DNA from: AP-15 sp963738185
GTDB lineage: Bacteria; Pseudomonadota; Alphaproteobacteria; ATCC43930; CGMCC-115725
Reading direction: 5' to 3'
Length of the DNA stretch: 64,000 nucleotides
NCBI GenBank assembly: GCA_963738185.1
Contig: CAVTVA010000003.1
Coordinates: forward strand, 2,976,001 to 3,040,000
This document shows, in pieces, positions 9,265 to 19,709 of the stretch (positions are counted from its first letter, which is position 1; each line of letters begins with the position of its first letter). The notes beneath the pieces were generated by a model. It worked only from the letters and a program-made list of their open reading frames with translations, was not told the origin of the DNA and did not search any database. A program made the translations under genes and the position numbers.

Positions 9265-10167
9265 ATGCAGAGCATACCCGGATTAAGGCGGGAGACGGCG
9301 CCTGATCTCGTCCAGACCCGCGACGCCCAGACCCGCGACGGCCGGATCAAGATTCACGGTCCCGAAGCCTTTGAGGGCATGCGCCGGGCTGGCAGGCTCG
9401 CGGCCGCAACGCTCGATTTTATCACCCCGCATATCCGCCCGGGGATCACCACCGGCGAGCTTGACCGGCTGTGCCACGAATTCACCCTCGACCACGGCGC
9501 GATCCCGGCGCCGCTCAACTATCGCGGCTTTCCCAAGTCGATCTGCACCTCGCTCAACCATGTCGTTTGTCACGGCATCCCCGGCGAGCGGCGGCTGGTC
9601 GAAGGCGATATCCTGAACATCGACGTGACCCCGATCCTCGACGGCTGGCACGGCAATTCGAGCCGCATGTACTTTGTCGGCGAGCGCATCCCGGTCAAGG
9701 CGCGGCGGCTCTCTGACGTGACCTATGAGGCGATGATGCGCGGCATCGCCGTCATTCGACCCGGCGTCCATATCGGCGCGATCGGCGATGCGATCCAGCG
9801 CTATGCCGAGAGTCATCGCTTTTCGGTGGTCCGCGATTTCTGCGGGCATGGCGTCGGCCGGGTTTTTCACGACGTGCCCTCGATCCTGCATTACGGGCAG
9901 CCCGAGGACGGGCCGGTCATGCGCGAGGGCATGTTCTTCACCGTCGAGCCGATGATCAACGCCGGCCGCTGGGAGGTGAAGATTCTCGGCGACGGCTGGA
10001 CCGCGGTTACCAAGGACCGCTCGCTCTCGGCGCAATTCGAGCACACCATCGGGGTCACCGCCACCGGCTACGAAATTTTCACGATCTCGCCCGCCGGTCT
10101 GCATCGGCCGCCTTACGCGGTCACGGCTCCGGCAGAAACGAGCGCGACAGCACCTCTTCCGGGGTAA
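9265..10167 (+). CDS. map: Methionine aminopeptidase type I with an altered metal ligand
   Basis: This enzyme removes the initiator methionine from nascent proteins. The type I core is complete: first metal ligand D120 (NIDVT), H195 (CGHGVG), substrate-contact H202, E228 (TVEPM) and E259 (FEHTIG). The second bridging Asp, equivalent to E. coli D108 in the HGDTS motif, is Asn131 here (HGNSS, codon 9655-9657). That residue is normally invariant, so the protein may be impaired or there may be a base error. The product is 300 residues with about 30 extra N-terminal residues. The 3' end overlaps the convergent DUF29 gene by 47 bp. Confidence 0.9.
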   Translation: MQSIPGLRRETAPDLVQTRDAQTRDGRIKIHGPEAFEGMRRAGRLAAATLDFITPHIRPGITTGELDRLCHEFTLDHGAIPAPLNYRGFPKSICTSLNHVVCHGIPGERRLVEGDILNIDVTPILDGWHGNSSRMYFVGERIPVKARRLSDVTYEAMMRGIAVIRPGVHIGAIGDAIQRYAESHRFSVVRDFCGHGVGRVFHDVPSILHYGQPEDGPVMREGMFFTVEPMINAGRWEVKILGDGWTAVTKDRSLSAQFEHTIGVTATGYEIFTISPAGLHRPPYAVTAPAETSATAPLPG

Positions 10168-10564
10168 AGCGGCAAGCCTCGGGAAAAGCCGTTTCGGGCA
10201 GACCTGTCTCCGCCGCCGCGTCCTCTCGCGCATCCGCATAAGCTTCCGCGAGCACCGCAGGGACGAAGGGCCGCAGGCTGGGCGAATCCCGCAACAGCTT
10301 CTCGATCTGCCGACGCTGCTCGCGAATTGTCCCGGACCAGCTTGTCGATCGCATCTGCGGCTGCAGCTGCCATTTCAGGAGATGAGCCAGCAGCACGGTA
10401 AGCCGGCTTTCGATGGCGCGCCGATCGCTGCGGCCCATGCTCTCGATCTCCTCGGCAATGTTCTCCACGTCGATGTCGGAAAATTCGCCGGCGCGCAGCA
10501 GCCGAGCCTGCTCGACTGTCCAAGCGTAGAAGTCTTCTTCGTAATCAGCCTTGTTGCGGGACAT
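10121..10564 (-). CDS. DUF29 family protein
   Basis: The 147-residue product has the DUF29 pattern: a DFYAWTVEQARLLR start, DVENIAEEIESMG, then LLAHLLKWQ with a helix rich in Leu and Trp. DUF29 proteins are small all-helical proteins of unknown function, common in cyanobacteria and alphaproteobacteria and often near mobile or toxin-antitoxin genes. Nothing nearby gives it a role. The start at 10564 is chosen because the family begins there; the open frame upstream to 10918 does not look coding. Confidence 0.85.
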   Translation of the reverse strand: MSRNKADYEEDFYAWTVEQARLLRAGEFSDIDVENIAEEIESMGRSDRRAIESRLTVLLAHLLKWQLQPQMRSTSWSGTIREQRRQIEKLLRDSPSLRPFVPAVLAEAYADAREDAAAETGLPETAFPEACRFTPEEVLSRSFLPEP

Positions 10565-10784
10565 TGCCAATCCTCCGCTCGGCGGCGGCGCCGACGCGCA
10601 CGATGGATAGGGCCGCACCGGCACTGAAACGCTGTCCGCCAGCCAGTGACAGCACCCCCTACCTGCTATCCAAATTAGCGCAGTTCGCCGGACCCGTCCG
10701 AAATTTGCGACGGGCGGCCGGCTGGCGCTCTCCGGACATTCGCCGTAGAAGCCTGCCCCGACTGATGCCGGTCGGAGCTTGCCA

Positions 10785-11339
10785 ATGTGTCGTCGCGCCA
10801 TAGCCCTGTTGTGCCTGTCGCTGCTGACCGCCGCCCCAGCGCTGGCGCAGGCCCCGCCAGTCGGCGAGTCGCCGCCACCCCCCGGCGCCGAGCCGCCGAT
10901 CGGCGAGCCGCAGCCCATCGCCCCGCCGCCCGCCTCTGCACCCGAGCCGGGCGAACCGCAATCCGGCCGGGTGTTTTGCGGGCAGAGCGTCAGCTATCGG
11001 CTGGCCGACCCGTCGACGGTCCCCCCGGACGACCGGCGCTTTCTCGGGATATGGAGCGACGCGGCGTGGGATGCGCACACCTGCGCGGCGCTGATCGTCG
11101 AGGACGTCAAGCCCGACGGCACTGCCTCGATCATCTACATCTATGGGCCGCAAGGGTCGAGCGCGCCGGGGCCGAGCGGTGTCCTCCACGGCACCGGGGT
11201 GATCCGCGGCGGCGAGCTCAGGTTTCAGAATTCCGACGGCAGCCAGTTTGCGTTCCGCCCCGGGCTCGTTGACATGACCGGGCACCTGATCAACCCCAAA
11301 GGCGAGAGTTTCGCCGCGACCTTCAAAGCGACACCCTAA
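10785..11339 (+). CDS. Secreted protein with proline-rich linker, function unknown
   Basis: I do not recognise a family. The 184-residue product begins with a clear Sec signal peptide (hydrophobic core to about residue 18, cleavage after ALA). A Pro/Ala/Glu-rich stretch of about 40 residues follows, then a compact C-terminal domain containing GIWSDAAWD and SIIYIYGPQG with two cysteines. The arrangement suggests an exported domain on a flexible tether. The ATG at 10785 has a GGAG site 7 bases upstream and is preferred over a TTG two codons earlier. It lies 156 bp upstream of hrcA. Confidence 0.7.
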   Translation: MCRRAIALLCLSLLTAAPALAQAPPVGESPPPPGAEPPIGEPQPIAPPPASAPEPGEPQSGRVFCGQSVSYRLADPSTVPPDDRRFLGIWSDAAWDAHTCAALIVEDVKPDGTASIIYIYGPQGSSAPGPSGVLHGTGVIRGGELRFQNSDGSQFAFRPGLVDMTGHLINPKGESFAATFKATP

Positions 11340-11495
11340 CCGCCGTGCCGGCGCCGAGTTGACGGCGGCGGCAGCGATGACCAAATCTCGCCCACGCCGG
11401 GGGCGATCTCCGGCCGGCCTGGACGCCGCTCGGAGCGAGGCTTTCCGGGGCGCAACCAGGCAGTTGCATCGCATTGGGACTTTCGCCAGCGCCGC

Positions 11496-12554
11496 ATGCC
11501 TCGATCTGTCGCCCCTTCGCCGATCATCGAGCTGACCGAGCGCAGCCGCGAGATCTTTCGCCTGATTGTCGATGGCTATGTCGCCACCGGCGAGCCGATC
11601 GGGTCGCGCACGTTGTCGCGGCTCCTGGGCCAGAATTTATCGTCGGCGACGATTCGCAACGTCATGGCCGATCTCGAAGAAGCGGGGCTGCTGTACGCGC
11701 CGCACACCTCGGCCGGACGGTTGCCGACCGAGGCTGGGCTGCGCCTATTCGTGCACGGTCTGCTCGAGGTCGGGCGCCTCGCCGAGGATGAGCGCCGCAA
11801 TATCGAGAGCCTGTGCATGGCGCGCGGCAAAAGCCTGCCGCAGGCGCTCGAAGAGGCGATCAGCGCGCTCTCCGGGCTGTCTCATTGCGCCGGGGTGGTG
11901 GTCGCTCCCAAGCAGGACCGGCCGCTAAAACATCTCGAATTTGTCCACCTCGGGCCCGGACGCGCGCTGGTCGTGCTGGTCACCGAAGACGGGCTGGTCG
12001 AAAACCGGGTGATCGAGGTCCCGCTCGGCCTGCCGCCCGCGGCGCTGGCTGCGGCCGGCAATTATTTGAACGCACGACTGATCGGGCGCACCATCGAGGA
12101 GGCCAGGGCCGAGATCCAGGCGGAAATCGATTCACAGCAGGCCCAGTTGGACGAGCTGACCTCAAAATTGGTCGCGGCCGGGCTGGCGAGCTGGGCCGGC
12201 GATGACAGGGGCAGCGCGCTGATTGTTCGCGGCCAGGCCAACCTGCTCGACGACGTGACCGCACTGGCCGACCTCGAACGGCTGCGCGCGCTGTTCGAGA
12301 TGCTGGAAACCCGCGAAACGGTGCTTCGTCTGCTCGACGCCAGCAAGCAGGGCGAGGGCGTGCAGATCTTCATCGGCGCCGAGAGCCGATTGTTCGGGGT
12401 CGCCGGCTGCTCGATGGTGATCGCCCCCTACCACAACAGCCGCGAGCAGATCGTCGGCGCGATCGGGGTCATCGGCCCCACTCGGATCAACTATGCCCGG
12501 ATCATCCCGATGGTGGATTACACCGCGAAGGTGATTGGGCGCCTCCTCGGATAG
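11496..12554 (+). CDS. hrcA: Heat-inducible transcription repressor HrcA
   Basis: The 352-residue protein has an N-terminal winged helix (REIFRLIVDGYVATGEPIGS, then SSATIRNVMADLEEAG) and the HrcA GAF-like and dimerisation domains (SAGRLPTEAGLR). HrcA represses groESL and sometimes dnaK operons by binding the CIRCE inverted repeat and needs GroEL to be active. No CIRCE element was seen in this window, so its target, probably groE, lies elsewhere. It ends 5 bp before grpE and the two form a transcription unit. Confidence 0.97.
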   Translation: MPRSVAPSPIIELTERSREIFRLIVDGYVATGEPIGSRTLSRLLGQNLSSATIRNVMADLEEAGLLYAPHTSAGRLPTEAGLRLFVHGLLEVGRLAEDERRNIESLCMARGKSLPQALEEAISALSGLSHCAGVVVAPKQDRPLKHLEFVHLGPGRALVVLVTEDGLVENRVIEVPLGLPPAALAAAGNYLNARLIGRTIEEARAEIQAEIDSQQAQLDELTSKLVAAGLASWAGDDRGSALIVRGQANLLDDVTALADLERLRALFEMLETRETVLRLLDASKQGEGVQIFIGAESRLFGVAGCSMVIAPYHNSREQIVGAIGVIGPTRINYARIIPMVDYTAKVIGRLLG

Positions 12555-12559
12555 GACGG

Positions 12560-13156
12560 ATGATGGACGACACCAGAAGCAATGAGGAGATGGCGGCCGA
12601 GGCCGCCGCCAACAGCAATGCCGAGGCGACCGCCGAGCTCTCGCCGGACGAGCGGATCGCCCGGCTCGAAGCCGAGCTCGCCGAGCACAAGGACCGCCTG
12701 TTGCGCGCCCTCGCCGAGACCGAGAACACTCGCCGGCGGGTCCAGCGTGAGCGCGAGGACGCCCTCAAATACGCGATCACCGGCTTTGCCAAGGACCTGC
12801 TGTCGGCCGCCGACAATTTGCGCCGCGCGCTCGACAGCCTGCCCGAGTCGGAGGTGACCGACACGCGCACCCGAAATCTGCTGGCCGGGGTCGCGGCGAC
12901 CGAGCGCGAGCTGTTGTCGGTGTTCGAGCGCCACGGCATCCGCCGGATTGACCCGCAAGCCGAGCCTTTCGACCACAATTTCCATCAGGCGATCTTCGAG
13001 GCCGAGCGTGCCGACCGGCCGGCTGGCACGATCGTCGAGGTGCTGCAGCCCGGATACGTGCTGCACGAGCGCCTGCTGCGCCCGGCCATGGTCGGCGTCG
13101 CCAAAGGCGGCCCGAAGCCGGCGGAAACGGGCGACACCGAGCGTAAGGGAGCTTGA
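12560..13156 (+). CDS. grpE: Nucleotide exchange factor GrpE
   Basis: The 198-residue protein has an acidic disordered N-terminus (to about residue 35), a long coiled coil (ELAEHKDRLLRALAETENTRRR) cut here for length, and the C-terminal beta-wing domain with GTIVEVLQPGY and RPAMVGVAK. GrpE dimers release ADP from DnaK and act as a thermosensor. It follows hrcA by 5 bp. The -35 box of the predicted vapBC promoter overlaps its stop codon. Its usual partner dnaK lies about 970 bp downstream because the vapBC module sits between. Confidence 0.97.
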   Translation: MMDDTRSNEEMAAEAAANSNAEATAELSPDERIARLEAELAEHKDRLLRALAETENTRRRVQREREDALKYAITGFAKDLLSAADNLRRALDSLPESEVTDTRTRNLLAGVAATERELLSVFERHGIRRIDPQAEPFDHNFHQAIFEAERADRPAGTIVEVLQPGYVLHERLLRPAMVGVAKGGPKPAETGDTERKGA

Positions 13157-13202
13157 CAGCGGCATGGCCATTGTCTAGATGGCAAGGGCCTCTAATCTAG
13201 AT
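13153..13202 (+). promoter_or_regulatory. Predicted vapBC promoter with paired operator repeats
   Basis: A perfect -35 box TTGACA (13153-13158) is followed after 17 bases by TAGATG (13176-13181). Two copies of TCTAGAT, one at 13174-13180 and one at 13196-13202 within the palindrome ATCTAGAT, are 22 bp apart. That is two helical turns, and the first copy covers the -10. Autorepression by a VapBC complex at such repeats upstream of its own start is typical. The site is predicted from sequence only. Confidence 0.6.
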
Positions 13203-13213
13203 CGGCGCCTGGG

Positions 13214-13474
13214 ATGGCCTTCCACGTCAGGGATCAGGCGACAGACAGCGCGGTTCGGCGCCTTGCAAAGCTGAAAAGGAAGACGTTAACCGCAACGATC
13301 CGCGAGGCGGTCGAGCGCGAATATCAGCGGGAATGTGAGCACATCCCTTTCACGGCCCATATCAGGGCGATCCAAGAGCGGTTCCGGACAATTGGGAAGC
13401 CCACCGGCCTGGCAGCCGACAAGGCATTTTTTGACGAGCTGTCAGGCGAGGACCGATTTACCGGCAAGGTTTGA
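13214..13474 (+). CDS. vapB: VapB-type antitoxin
   Basis: The 86-residue product resembles Rv0623-family VapB antitoxins: an N-terminal DNA-binding segment (HVRDQATDSAVRRLAKL) and a C-terminal tail with HIRAIQERFR that would wrap the toxin. It would neutralise the VapC ribonuclease encoded next and repress the operon. Its stop overlaps the vapC start (TGATG), so the pair is translationally coupled. The module interrupts the usual grpE-dnaK neighbourhood. Confidence 0.85.
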   Translation: MAFHVRDQATDSAVRRLAKLKRKTLTATIREAVEREYQRECEHIPFTAHIRAIQERFRTIGKPTGLAADKAFFDELSGEDRFTGKV

Positions 13475-13869
13475 TGTTTGTGGACGCGTCCGCCATTATC
13501 GCCATCATCGCCGACGAGCATGATGGGCCAGCGCTGGCCAGTCGGCTTGAGAGCGCGGACCGGCGCTATACATCGCCGATCGCTATTTACGAGACGACTT
13601 TAGGTATGGTTCGCATTCGCAACGGGGCGATCGCCGCGGTCCGTGCATTGATCGACGACTTCATCAATCTGTTGCAGATCGAAACTATCCCGATCACCAC
13701 AGAGATTGGTCGTGCCGCGATCGATGCCTTCGAGCGCTTCGGCCGGGGCCGTCATCCGGCGCAGCTGAACATGGGTGATTGTTTCGCTTATGCCTGCGCC
13801 CGCGATCTCGACGTGCCGCTCCTGTCCAAGGGTGACGATTTTCCAAGGACGGATGTCACTGTCGCATGA
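13474..13869 (+). CDS. vapC: VapC-type PIN-domain toxin ribonuclease
   Basis: The 131-residue PIN domain keeps the acidic metal site: Asp at FVDASAI, Glu at IAIYETT, Asp at NMGDCFAYA and Asp in the final KGDDF segment. VapC toxins are Mg-dependent RNases that often cleave initiator tRNA or the sarcin-ricin loop of rRNA; the target here is unknown. The ATG at 13474 overlapping the vapB stop is preferred to a TTG one codon earlier. About 260 bp separate it from dnaK. Confidence 0.9.
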   Translation: MFVDASAIIAIIADEHDGPALASRLESADRRYTSPIAIYETTLGMVRIRNGAIAAVRALIDDFINLLQIETIPITTEIGRAAIDAFERFGRGRHPAQLNMGDCFAYACARDLDVPLLSKGDDFPRTDVTVA

Positions 13870-14004
13870 GATCGACGTTTCGCCGGTGGCTTTGGCGATT
13901 GAGGGAGCCGTATCAATGCGTGTGCCCGTGGCGCCGCATGCTTCTCGACGGCTTCCCGGTGCGCCTTGCTGCTTGGCCATGTCGTTCCCGAAGCCGGACG
14001 AGCC

Positions 14005-14033
14005 GTTGTAGCGCCCAGCCCGGAAACTTATAT
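14005..14033 (+). promoter_or_regulatory. Predicted RpoH (sigma-32) promoter for dnaK
   Basis: GTTG at 14005-14008 is followed after 18 bases by CTTATAT at 14027-14033. This matches the alphaproteobacterial heat-shock consensus CTTG-N17/18-CYTATNT in all but one base. The site is 95 bp upstream of the dnaK start, inside the 259-bp vapC-dnaK gap. It gives dnaK its own heat-shock promoter despite the vapBC insertion. Confidence 0.55.
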
Positions 14034-14128
14034 ACCTGTTCAAAGTCAGGGGCTGACCAATCGCTTTCCGGGGGATCGGGCCGGTGCTTCCCCAGGCCGC
14101 CCGGTCCTGCTTTTGAAATGAGGTGTCT

Positions 14129-16084
<1,956 letters not shown>

Positions 16085-16119
16085 CGCGTAACTACTGCCT
16101 TACATGCAGATCGAACGCG

Positions 16120-16149
16120 ATCATCCCGGCGGCTTGCTGCCGGGATGAT
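16120..16149 (+). terminator. Perfect 11-bp hairpin between dnaK and dnaJ
   Basis: ATCATCCCGGC (16120-16130) and GCCGGGATGAT (16139-16149) form a perfect stem with an 8-base loop. It lies 36 bp after the dnaK stop and is not followed by a T run. It may be a partial terminator or an RNA-processing/stability element that lowers dnaJ relative to dnaK, as seen for such hairpins in other dnaKJ operons. Confidence 0.55.
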
Positions 16150-16189
16150 TCGCCGCGGCTAACCCCTCTCCGAGAAACCCCCGTCGATC

Positions 16190-17320
16190 ATGGCCAAGCA
16201 AGATTTTTACGAGGTTCTCGGCGTCGCCAGATCCGCCACTGCGGACGAGCTCAAAAAGGCTTATCGCAAGCTCGCGATGCAATATCACCCCGATCGCAAT
16301 CCGGGCGACAAGAATGCCGAGCATAAGTTCAAAGATGTCAGCGAGGCTTACGACGTCCTGAAGGACGACCAGAAGCGCGCCGCCTACGACCGGTTCGGCC
16401 ATGCCGCCTTCGAGCAGGGGGGCGGGCGCGGCCCCGGCGATTTCGGCTTCACCGGCGGGTTCGCCGATATTTTTGACGAGGTGTTCGGCGAGTTCATGGG
16501 CGCCGGACGGCGCGGTCAAGCGGGGCCCAGCCGTGGCAATGACCTTCGCTACAACCTCGATATTGCGCTCGAGGAGAGCTTTCGCGGCAAGCAGACGACG
16601 ATCCGCGTTCCGAACCTCGTCGCCTGCGACCAGTGCAACGGCAGCGGCGCCGAGCCCGGGTCAAAGCCGGTTTCGTGCCCGACCTGCCATGGGCGGGGGC
16701 GCATTCGCACCCAGCAGGGCTTCTTTTCGGTTGAGCGCACCTGTCCCGGCTGTCAGGGCGCCGGCCGCGTCATCGACAAGCCGTGCCGAACCTGCGGCGG
16801 CCAGGGTCGGGTCCGACGTGAGAAAACGCTGTCGGTCAACATCCCGCCCGGGATCGAGGACGGGACCCGCATCCGCCTCGCCGGCGAAGGCGAGGTCGGG
16901 GTTCGCGGCGCCGCCCCGGGCGATCTCTATATCTTTGTCACGGTGGCGCCGCATCGGATTTTCCAGCGCGACGGCGCCAACATCTATTGCCGGGTGCCGA
17001 TCCCGATCACGACGGCAGCCCTCGGCGGCGCGATCGAGGTGCCGACTGTCGATGGCAGCCGGGCGCGGGTGACGGTGCCGGCCGGGACCCAGTCCGGACG
17101 CCAGTTTCGTCTCAAGGCGAAGGGGATGACCGTGCTGCGCTCGGCCGCGCGCGGCGACATGTTTATCGAAGCAGCGGTCGAAACCCCGGTCAATCTGACC
17201 AAGCGGCAGCAAGAGTTGCTGCGCGAATTTGAAAAAGAGGGCGAGAACGGCCGCACCCATCCTGAGAGCGAGGGCTTTTTCGCCAAGGTGAAGGAATTCT
17301 TCGAGGATTTACGCGAATAG
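16190..17320 (+). CDS. dnaJ: Chaperone DnaJ (Hsp40)
   Basis: The 376-residue type I DnaJ has the J domain with the HPD motif (QYHPDRNPGD), a Gly/Phe-rich linker (GDFGFTGGFADIF), four CxxCxGxG zinc repeats (CDQCNGSG, CPTCHGRG, CPGCQGAG, CRTCGGQG) and the C-terminal substrate-binding domains. It stimulates the DnaK ATPase and delivers substrates. It follows dnaK after a 105-bp gap containing a strong hairpin. Confidence 0.98.
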   Translation: MAKQDFYEVLGVARSATADELKKAYRKLAMQYHPDRNPGDKNAEHKFKDVSEAYDVLKDDQKRAAYDRFGHAAFEQGGGRGPGDFGFTGGFADIFDEVFGEFMGAGRRGQAGPSRGNDLRYNLDIALEESFRGKQTTIRVPNLVACDQCNGSGAEPGSKPVSCPTCHGRGRIRTQQGFFSVERTCPGCQGAGRVIDKPCRTCGGQGRVRREKTLSVNIPPGIEDGTRIRLAGEGEVGVRGAAPGDLYIFVTVAPHRIFQRDGANIYCRVPIPITTAALGGAIEVPTVDGSRARVTVPAGTQSGRQFRLKAKGMTVLRSAARGDMFIEAAVETPVNLTKRQQELLREFEKEGENGRTHPESEGFFAKVKEFFEDLRE

Positions 17321-17363
17321 CCCTCTCACTCGGATCCTGTACAGGCACTTCACGGCCGCAGGG

Positions 17364-18605
17364 TTATCCGCGGTGCGCGAGGGCTTCACGATCGTAGCCG
17401 GCGACCCGCTTGTAGCGGTCCGACATGGCCTTCAGCTCAGCGCGGCTGATTACCGCGTCGATATCGTCGAACGGCCGGTCGCCGGTGCGCAGATAGACCT
17501 CGCGCAGGATTGCGTCGGGCGGGTTGGTGCGGTTCGTCAGCACAACTTTGCTGGTTGCCTCGCGCCGCGCCGCCTCATAGGCGCGCAACGCTGCGACCGG
17601 GTTCTCGACCTTCGACAAGCAATCGGTCAGCGCCCGCGCGTCGAGGATCGCCTGACCGGCGCCGTTCGAGCCGCGCGGCACCATCGGATGCGCCGCGTCG
17701 CCCAAGAGGCTAACCCGGCCAAAGCTCCAGCGCGGCAGCGGCTCCTGATCGACCATCGGAAATTCGAGGATCGCCTCGGCGGCGCAGATCATCGCCGGCA
17801 CATCGAGCCAATCGAAGCGCCAATCCTTGAACGCGCCGAGAAAGTCGGCGAGCGCGCCCGCCCGGTTCCAGTCGCGCCTCTGGTGCCGCGGCGTCTCGAT
17901 CTCGGCGACCCAATTGACGAGCTGCCTTCCCTCGCGATCGATCTCGTTGCGGATCGGGTAGATCACCATCTTGCCGGTCGCGAGCCAACCGGCGCGCACC
18001 ATGCTGGCGCCGGAAAGAAACCGTGGCCACCGCGTCACCCCGCGCCACATATTGTAGCCTGAGTAAACCGGCTCGCCCTCGTCGGGGTAGAGCTGCTTGC
18101 GGACGACCGAATGGATGCCGTCGCAGGCGATCGCGACCGTGCCGCGCTGAACGGGCAGCGCTTCCCCAGTCTCGGCGCCCTCGAAATAGGCTGTGACTGC
18201 ATTCTCGTTCTGCTCAAATGCGGTGCCGCGCCATCCAGTGAGCAGCCGGTCGCCACCGGCGCGACGGATAAAGGCTTCGGCCAGCACCTGCTGCAGATCG
18301 CCGCGATGGATCGAGAATTGCGGAGAGGCATAGCCGGCCGCCCGGCCGAGCGGCTCCCGATAGATCAGCTGGCCGAACCGGTTGAAGAAGCACGCCTCGG
18401 CGGTGGCGACCCCGACCCGCGCCAGTGCTGCTTCAAGGTCGAGCTCGACCAATTCGCGGGTCGCGTGCGGCAGGACGTTGATGCCGACCCCGACCGGCTC
18501 GATCGCCGGCGTCGCCTCATAGATGCGGCACGGGATGCCGGCGCGATGCAACGAGAGACCTAAGGTCAGCCCGCCGATCCCGGCGCCGATGATGATCACA
18601 TCCAT
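17364..18605 (-). CDS. FAD-dependent aromatic monooxygenase (salicylate / 3-hydroxybenzoate hydroxylase type)
   Basis: The 413-residue protein has the group A flavoprotein hydroxylase layout: N-terminal GAGIGGLTLGLSL dinucleotide fold, the central ACDGIHSVVRK motif (DG) and the LLGDAAHPMVPRGSNG motif (GD) near residue 300. Such enzymes use NAD(P)H and O2 to hydroxylate a phenolic ring. It sits immediately downstream of a gentisate-dioxygenase-like gene, so a hydroxylase that makes gentisate (for example from 3-hydroxybenzoate or salicylate) is a reasonable inference. The substrate is not proven, and phenazine-type hydroxylases look similar. Confidence 0.8.
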   Translation of the reverse strand: MDVIIIGAGIGGLTLGLSLHRAGIPCRIYEATPAIEPVGVGINVLPHATRELVELDLEAALARVGVATAEACFFNRFGQLIYREPLGRAAGYASPQFSIHRGDLQQVLAEAFIRRAGGDRLLTGWRGTAFEQNENAVTAYFEGAETGEALPVQRGTVAIACDGIHSVVRKQLYPDEGEPVYSGYNMWRGVTRWPRFLSGASMVRAGWLATGKMVIYPIRNEIDREGRQLVNWVAEIETPRHQRRDWNRAGALADFLGAFKDWRFDWLDVPAMICAAEAILEFPMVDQEPLPRWSFGRVSLLGDAAHPMVPRGSNGAGQAILDARALTDCLSKVENPVAALRAYEAARREATSKVVLTNRTNPPDAILREVYLRTGDRPFDDIDAVISRAELKAMSDRYKRVAGYDREALAHRG

Positions 18606-18635
18606 CGCATGCCTCCGGCGGCGCCGCGACCGGCG

Positions 18636-19685
18636 TCACGCGTTGCCGCGCTGCTCGCGATAAAGGCCGAGCTTCTGCTGCACCGGCCGGTCGGAATAGC
18701 TGAACAGCACCGCTTCGCGCTCTGCCCGGTGGCTGACCCAAGCCCAGCTCGGCACGACAAAGACGTCGCGCGGCTCCCAGCGCAGCACCTGGTCGCCGAC
18801 CCGGCTTTCGCCCCTGCCCTCGACCGCGACAAACACGGTGCCGTCGGTCGAGCGATAGGGGCGGGTGGCAAAGCGCTGCGGCAGGAGCTGGATAAAGGCG
18901 CCGATCGTTGGCATCGCGAAATCGCCGCTCGCCGGGTTGACGTAGCGCAATTTGTGCCCGTGGCACGGATCGGGGTCCTCGTTGCGGCTCAACACTTCCA
19001 GAGACTCGCGCGAGCGGGCGTAGGGATAGTTGAACACCGGCGAGGTCTTGACCGCCGGCTGCCAATCGACCGGCAGCAGATTGTTCGAGAAACGCGCGGC
19101 GTTGTCGCCTTCGGGCCGGGCGACCGCCTGCACGTCGGCCTCGCCCGGCTCGGCAAAGCTGGCATCGAGCAGCCGCACGATCGGGATGTCGAGCCCGTCG
19201 AGCCAGACCATCGGCTCCTGCGTATCGTTGCCGTGGTCGTGCCAGGTCCATGAGGGCGTGATGACAAAGTCGCCGGGCAGCATCGTCGTGCGCTCGCCAT
19301 CGACCGCGGTGTAGGCGCCCTGGCCCTCGATGATAAAGCGCAGCGCCGATTGCGTGTGGCGATGCGCCGGCGCCACCTCGCCCGGCAGGATCAGCTGCAA
19401 CCCGGCGAACAGGGAATGGGTGATCGAGGTCTGGCCCTTGAGCCCGGGGTTTTCGAGGATCAGCACCCGGCGCGTCGCCTCCTCGGCGCTGATCAGCCCT
19501 CCCGCCTGCATCAAATACGGTCGCACATCCCGGTAACGCCAGATCGCCGGCAGGCACGGGGTCACCGGCTGCGCGGTGACCAGCCCATGCAGCCGCTCCC
19601 ACAGCGGCGCCAAATTGCTGGCGCCGATCTCTTGGTAGAACGCCTCGCGCTCAGGCGTGCGCACCGCCGCTTGTTCCATCGCCAT
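18636..19685 (-). CDS. Gentisate 1,2-dioxygenase-like double cupin
   Basis: The 349-residue bicupin starts with a typical GDO N-terminus (FYQEIGASNLAPLWERL) and has the iron-binding histidines in cupin 1 (PAHRHTQSALRF, then WTWHDHGN). A second cupin with WEPRDVFVVPSW follows. GDOs open the gentisate ring with Fe(II) and O2 to give maleylpyruvate. No maleylpyruvate isomerase or hydrolase is nearby, so the rest of the pathway lies elsewhere. The start at 19685 has GGGAGG and GGAG sites upstream; an ATG two codons later is also possible. Confidence 0.82.
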   Translation of the reverse strand: MAMEQAAVRTPEREAFYQEIGASNLAPLWERLHGLVTAQPVTPCLPAIWRYRDVRPYLMQAGGLISAEEATRRVLILENPGLKGQTSITHSLFAGLQLILPGEVAPAHRHTQSALRFIIEGQGAYTAVDGERTTMLPGDFVITPSWTWHDHGNDTQEPMVWLDGLDIPIVRLLDASFAEPGEADVQAVARPEGDNAARFSNNLLPVDWQPAVKTSPVFNYPYARSRESLEVLSRNEDPDPCHGHKLRYVNPASGDFAMPTIGAFIQLLPQRFATRPYRSTDGTVFVAVEGRGESRVGDQVLRWEPRDVFVVPSWAWVSHRAEREAVLFSYSDRPVQQKLGLYREQRGNA

Positions 19686-19709
19686 GCTCCGATCCTCCCT
19701 TGCCCACGC

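Noticed and set aside
11340..14128. CIRCE element for HrcA near dnaK or grpE
   Set aside because: No TTAGCACTC/GAGTGCTAA inverted repeat was seen; HrcA probably acts on groE elsewhere.
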